DNA of 64,000 nucleotides. Origin: Bin16 sp965206315. GTDB taxonomy: Bacteria; Chloroflexota; Dehalococcoidia; Lucifugimonadales; Australimonadaceae. Under the pieces are notes generated by a model. The model did not search any database. It worked only from the letters and a program-made list of their open reading frames with translations, and was not told the DNA's origin. Below are positions 60,940-64,000 of this stretch, one piece after another. The stretch is from the NCBI GenBank assembly GCA_965206315.1, contig OZ242210.1, positions 744,001 to 808,000 of the forward strand, read 5' to 3'. The stretch's first letter is position 1. Each line of letters starts with the position of its first letter. Made by a program: the position numbers and the translations under genes.

Positions 60940-61508
60940 GGACGCCAGCGTTCGCTGGCATGACGAGTGCAGCGCACCGCGTGGGAGTTCACCCTCACCC
61001 CGCCTGACGGCGTGCGACCTCTCCCTCAGGAGAGGTGGGGGCGAGGTTGCGGGTTGACAAGGGTATGTAAAGAGCACCGACGGTGGCATGGCAGGTGGCT
61101 TTCCCCTCCCACCAGCCCCACCGCGTGACCTGCCCGGTCACTCTGGGTTCCCGCCGGTGCGGGAATGACGGGGGGAGCGTAGGGGGCCTCCCCGAGAGAT
61201 TCCTCGGCTCCGCCATCGGCTGCCGCCGACGGCTGCGCTCGGAATGACAAACTCCACACCACGCCACCCGGAGGGCCCTCACCCGCCGCTGCGCGGCGAC
61301 CTCTCCCTCAGGAGAGGTGGGGGCGAGGTTGCGCGCTGACAGGGGTATGTAAAGAGCACCGACGAGTGGCATGGCAGGTGGCTTCCCCCCCACCAGCCCC
61401 ACCACGTGACCTGCCCGGTCACTCTGGATTCCCGCCGGTGCGGGAATGACGGGGGCTGCGCCCCGCGTCCTGCGGCTGCAAGATTCCTGCCTGCGCGGGA
61501 TGACGGGA
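60940..61508. repeat. Long mosaic repeat block upstream of rpsI end
   Basis: No gene is seen in about 600 bp. Two related units of about 150 bp (about 61013-61175 and 61308-61455) each contain CTCTCCCTCAGGAGAGG, GGGTATGTAAAGAGCACCGA, ACCAGCCCCACCGCGTGACC with CTGCCCGGTCACTCTGG, and a hairpin ending CCGGTGCGGGAATGACGGGG. Between them are the CGGCTGCCGCCGACGGCTGC and GCCCTCACCCGCCGCTGCGC modules. Confidence 0.85.
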
Positions 61509-61515
61509 AAGGGGA

Positions 61516-61920
61516 TCAGCGCTTGGTGTACTGAGGCGCACGGCGGGCGCGCTTGAGACCGTACTTCTTGCTCTCCTTGATGCGCGAGTCGCGCGTCAGG
61601 TAGCCGTGGCTGCGCAGTTCCTTCTTGAGGTCCGGGTCGGCCAAGAGCAGCGCGCGGGCGATGCCGTGGCGCAGCGCGTCCGCCCATGCGGAGACGCCGC
61701 CACCCTCGATCTTCGCAACGACGTTGAACCGGTCGGCCGCCGCAGAGATCGTCGTGAACGGCTGCATCGCACGCTTCTGCCAGTCTATCCAGGGCAGCGC
61801 TTCCTCGAGCGGCTTGCCGTTCACGATCACCGTGCCCGTGCCGCCCGGGTAGAGACGCACGCGAGCGATGGCAGACTTCCGCTTCCCGGTCCCGTAGTAG
61901 TAGCTCTCCTGCGTCGTCAT
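61516..61920 (-). CDS. rpsI: Ribosomal protein uS9
   Basis: A 134-residue small-subunit protein whose C-terminal tail reaches the P-site tRNA. It begins with YYGTGKRKSAIARVRLYPGG, has GGGVSAWADALRHGIARALL and ends in the basic KKYGLKRARRAPQYTKR. The start overlaps the rplM stop by 4 bp. It is the last gene of the ribosomal segment before the repeat block. Confidence 0.97.
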   Translation of the reverse strand: MTTQESYYYGTGKRKSAIARVRLYPGGTGTVIVNGKPLEEALPWIDWQKRAMQPFTTISAAADRFNVVAKIEGGGVSAWADALRHGIARALLLADPDLKKELRSHGYLTRDSRIKESKKYGLKRARRAPQYTKR

Positions 61921-62615
61921 CTGGTCTCGCTCTCCTCGTCCTGTTCGCCCTCAGCGGCTTCTTCCGTCTCGGGTCCGCCTTCCGGCGACTCGTCTCCGGT
62001 CTCCTCAACCTCGGCGACGGCCGTTCCGGGCTCTTCTTCCGCCGGGGCGGCCTCCTCGACCGCTTCCGCCTCGACAACGGCCTGAGGGGCCTCTTCCTCT
62101 GCCGCCGTCTCCTCGCGCACAGTGCGGCGCCTGCGGCGCGCCGGCGCCGGCGCAGGGGCGGCAGGGGCCTGCTTCGCCTTGCCCATGCCTATGCGGACCT
62201 GTGCCTCGTGCGGGTGCGTCGCGGCCGTGTACACCTTCAACCGCCGGAGCATCCGGCGGCCAAGCCGGTTCCGAGGCAGCATCCCCTTCACCGCGAGCTC
62301 GATCACCCGCTCGGGGAAACGCGTCAGCATCTCTTCCAGCGTGCGCGTGCGCATCCCGCCCAGGTAGCCGGAGTGGCGGTAGTAGAGCTTCTGGGACATC
62401 TTGTTGCCGGAGACCCCGACCTTCGCGGCATTGACCACGATGACGAAGTCGTCCGAGAGCTGGTGGCGGCTGTAGTCCGGGCGGTGCTTGCCCTGCAGCA
62501 GACCGGCGACCTTCGTGGCGAGGCGGCCCAGCCGCTCGCCTTCGGCGTCCACCACGTGCCACTTCTCCTTACGGGCTGCCGGTTTCGTATGTTTCGTCGT
62601 GCGTTGTAGTTGCAT
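61917..62615 (-). CDS. rplM: Ribosomal protein uL13 with long charged C-terminal tail
   Basis: The first 145 residues or so are a normal uL13 (KWHVVDAEGERLGRLATKVA, then YYRHSGYLGGMRTRTLEEML, GMLPRNRLGRRMLRRLKVY). An extra tail of about 87 residues follows: Pro/Ala-rich, then a basic cluster RRRRR near 160-165, then a strongly acidic Glu-rich stretch to residue 232. Usual length is about 142-150. The start ATG at 62615 lies 47 bp inside the end of truA, an unusually long overlap supported by the conserved N-terminus. Confidence 0.95.
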   Translation of the reverse strand: MQLQRTTKHTKPAARKEKWHVVDAEGERLGRLATKVAGLLQGKHRPDYSRHQLSDDFVIVVNAAKVGVSGNKMSQKLYYRHSGYLGGMRTRTLEEMLTRFPERVIELAVKGMLPRNRLGRRMLRRLKVYTAATHPHEAQVRIGMGKAKQAPAAPAPAPARRRRRTVREETAAEEEAPQAVVEAEAVEEAAPAEEEPGTAVAEVEETGDESPEGGPETEEAAEGEQDEESETR

Positions 62616-63372
62616 CGTTCTCAGGCGGGAATCCCGCGTATCTCACTTCCTGTAGTGTCAGGCCGCGTGCGGGGAGAACCGTCTCCGCCGCGCCCTGCGC
62701 TCCGCTCTCGATCATCTGCTCGAACGCGCTCACCGTCAGCCTGCCAAGCCCCACGTCCACCAGCGCTCCGGCTGTCCGGCGCACCTGCTGCGGGAGAAAG
62801 GCGTTCGCTTCCAGTTCCACGACCACCTCATCGCCATGCCGGAACACCGTTGCCCGCGTCATCCGCCTGACGAACGACTTGCCCGCGGGTTGCGGCCCAC
62901 TGAAGGCCCGGAAATCGTGCTCCCCGACCAGGCTTGCCGCCGCCAGGGACATCGCCCCGGTATCCAGCCGGCGCGCCACCCGGTGTGTGACGCCACGGCG
63001 CAGCGGAGACAGTGTGCCTCCTTCCAGGAGCCGGTAGCGGTACACCCTTGCCCCGGCATGCCTTCTGGGGTCGAACGACAGGGGAACGTCGTACGCCGCG
63101 CGTACCGCTATCCGCTCTCCCAGGTAGTGGTTCAGCCCGGCGACCACACGTTCGATGGGCAATGCGGTCTCGGTATCGAACACCCCCACCTGCGCCAAGG
63201 CGTGGACTCCGGCGTCGGTGCGTCCGGCCCCACGAACCGTGGCCCTGACCGTCGTGAGCGACTCTATTGCGTTTTCGAGCTCCTCCTGTATCGAAGGGGC
63301 ATTCGCCTGGCGTTGGAACCCGGCGTACCCCGTCCCATCGTATTCGATGACGAGCGCGATCCGTCTCGTCAC
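62569..63372 (-). CDS. truA: tRNA pseudouridine synthase A
   Basis: A 267-residue enzyme that forms pseudouridine at positions 38-40 of the anticodon arm. The catalytic Asp is in GAGRTDAGVHALAQVG (about residues 48-63), preceded by EYDGTGYAGFQRQ and followed by RHAGARVYRYRLLEGG and LEANAFLPQQVRRTAGALVDVG. The C-terminus, rich in Thr, Asp and Glu, overlaps rplM. It lies between rplQ and rplM, a common arrangement. Confidence 0.96.
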   Translation of the reverse strand: MTRRIALVIEYDGTGYAGFQRQANAPSIQEELENAIESLTTVRATVRGAGRTDAGVHALAQVGVFDTETALPIERVVAGLNHYLGERIAVRAAYDVPLSFDPRRHAGARVYRYRLLEGGTLSPLRRGVTHRVARRLDTGAMSLAAASLVGEHDFRAFSGPQPAGKSFVRRMTRATVFRHGDEVVVELEANAFLPQQVRRTAGALVDVGLGRLTVSAFEQMIESGAQGAAETVLPARGLTLQEVRYAGFPPENDATTTHDETYETGSP

Positions 63373-63382
63373 GGTCTCCTCT

Positions 63383-63733
63383 CTACACCAACTCCAGCAA
63401 CGCCATCGGGGCGGCGTCGCCCTTGCGCGGCATGAGCTTCACCATCCTCGTGTACCCGCCGGGCCGGTCCGCGTACCGCGGGCCTATCTCATTGAACAGC
63501 CGCTCGACGGCGTGCTTGTCCGGCACCACGGAGAGCGCCTGGCGCCGGTTGTGCAGCGTCGCGTCTCTCCCCTTGCTGATGATCTTCTCGGCCAGCGCAC
63601 GCACCTCGCGAGCCTTGGCCTCGGTCGTCGTTACGCGCTCGTGGCGCAGCAACTGCGAGACGAGGTTGTTCATCAACGCCTCGCGGTGTTCGCTGCGACG
63701 GCCCAGTTTGCGGCCTGCTACCCGATGTCGCAT
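63383..63733 (-). CDS. rplQ: Ribosomal protein bL17
   Basis: A 116-residue large-subunit protein at the exit-tunnel rim. It begins MRHRVAGRKLGRRSEHREAL and shows NNLVSQLLRHERVTTTEAKA, then AEKIISKGRDATLHNRRQAL, and ends GDAAPMALLELV. It follows rpoA by 4 bp and precedes truA by 10 bp. Confidence 0.97.
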   Translation of the reverse strand: MRHRVAGRKLGRRSEHREALMNNLVSQLLRHERVTTTEAKAREVRALAEKIISKGRDATLHNRRQALSVVPDKHAVERLFNEIGPRYADRPGGYTRMVKLMPRKGDAAPMALLELV

Positions 63734-63737
63734 CGCC

Positions 63738-64000
63738 TTACGCCTCCTCCTCTGCCGCCTGCTCCGAGGCGGCGGCTACGGGGGACGGGTCAGGCGCGCT
63801 CTCCTGCGTCCACAAGCCGGGGTGAGTGATGCCTATCTCGCGCAGGCGCTCGTCCAGCTCATCGAGCGACTTCTCGCCGAAGTTCCGGATGCGCAGCAGC
63901 TCCTCGCGGTCCTTCTCCAACACCTCGCCCACCTTGTGGATCGCGGCGCGCTTCAGGCAGTTGAGCGTCCGCATGGTGAGGTTCAGGTTCTCAACCGGCA
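63738..64000 (-). CDS. rpoA: RNA polymerase alpha subunit (partial, C-terminal domain only)
   Basis: The visible 86 residues are the alpha-CTD: PVENLNLTMRTLNCLKRAAI, then HKVGEVLEKDREELLRIRNF and GEKSLDELDERLREIG, which bind UP elements and activators. A tail of about 25 residues rich in Ala, Glu and Ser follows. The N-terminal assembly domain lies beyond the right edge of the window. The gene order rpoA-rplQ matches the classical alpha operon. Confidence 0.95.
   Translation of the reverse strand, partial: PVENLNLTMRTLNCLKRAAIHKVGEVLEKDREELLRIRNFGEKSLDELDERLREIGITHPGLWTQESAPDPSPVAAASEQAAEEEA

Noticed and set aside
60995..62077. Long minus-strand frames through the repeat block and across rpsI
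   Set aside because: They translate dispersed repeats (VIPAPAGIQSDRAG-type peptides) and a shadow frame of rplM and rpsI. No gene is supported.

Overview
The window looks like a chromosomal stretch of a high-G+C bacterium, most plausibly a Chloroflexota of the Dehalococcoidia/SAR202 type. This lineage call is inference. It rests on a complex I cluster without its NADH module, a 2-oxoacid:ferredoxin oxidoreductase, a dense cluster of Rieske, LigB-type, SDR and luciferase-like oxidoreductases, Thr/Pro-rich lipoproteins, ThyX in place of ThyA, and intergenic regions packed with mosaic palindromic repeats. No rRNA, convincing tRNA or CRISPR array was found.

Layout. 1-3.7 kb (minus strand): the end of an SDR gene, a membrane ion-pumping pyrophosphatase and a translin-family protein. 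3.7-4.7 kb: an IS30-family element. 4.9-15 kb (plus): nuoBCDHIJK, a small DUF2007-like gene, then nuoLMN, with nuoA, nuoE, nuoF and nuoG absent. 15-20.5 kb: a lower-G+C GIY-YIG-like gene, an AAA/DUF4143 ATPase, a methyltransferase, an SDR, a small ABM-like gene, an HPP membrane protein and an unknown gene. 20.6-28.3 kb: a putative aromatic or ring-cleavage cluster (GYD protein; cupin and Rieske oxygenase on the minus strand; two LigB paralogs, dienelactone hydrolase, DHDPS-type aldolase, SDR and LLM oxidoreductase on the plus strand) around a divergent promoter with a 24-bp dyad. 28.6-32.7 kb: dihydrolipoamide dehydrogenase and korAB. 32.8-35 kb: thyX and a second IS30 copy, inverted relative to the first.

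35-40.4 kb: a surface protein, then a TPP riboswitch followed by an SSS-family transporter, tenA and thiD, then HU. 40.5-45.8 kb: dinB, an ornithine-cyclodeaminase-like gene, a DUF971 gene, a small unknown, gatC and gatA, interrupted by repeats. 46-49.4 kb (minus): hicA, hicB, recF and an ABC exporter pair. 49.6-53.7 kb is an accessory patch: an orphan phage terminase large subunit, an MNT antitoxin next to a decayed HEPN toxin, a frameshifted lipoprotein and an intact lipoprotein. 53.9-60.3 kb (plus): mtnA, mtnP, rhodanese, ahcY, metK and a phosphohexomutase, an S-adenosylmethionine recycling operon. 60.3-60.9 kb: a RelE/HigA-type toxin and antitoxin fused in one reading frame. 61.5-64 kb (minus): rpoA (partial), rplQ, truA, rplM and rpsI.

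How it fits together. Reduced ferredoxin from KorAB could feed the NADH-module-less complex I, and the pyrophosphatase adds a second ion pump. The SAM-cycle operon salvages both methylthioadenosine and S-adenosylhomocysteine. The least described unit is the 20.6-28.3 kb catabolic cluster, where both LigB paralogs appear to lack one conserved metal-ligand histidine. Start codons were chosen from ribosome-binding sites, overlaps and family lengths. Domain calls come from reading motifs, not from database searches.
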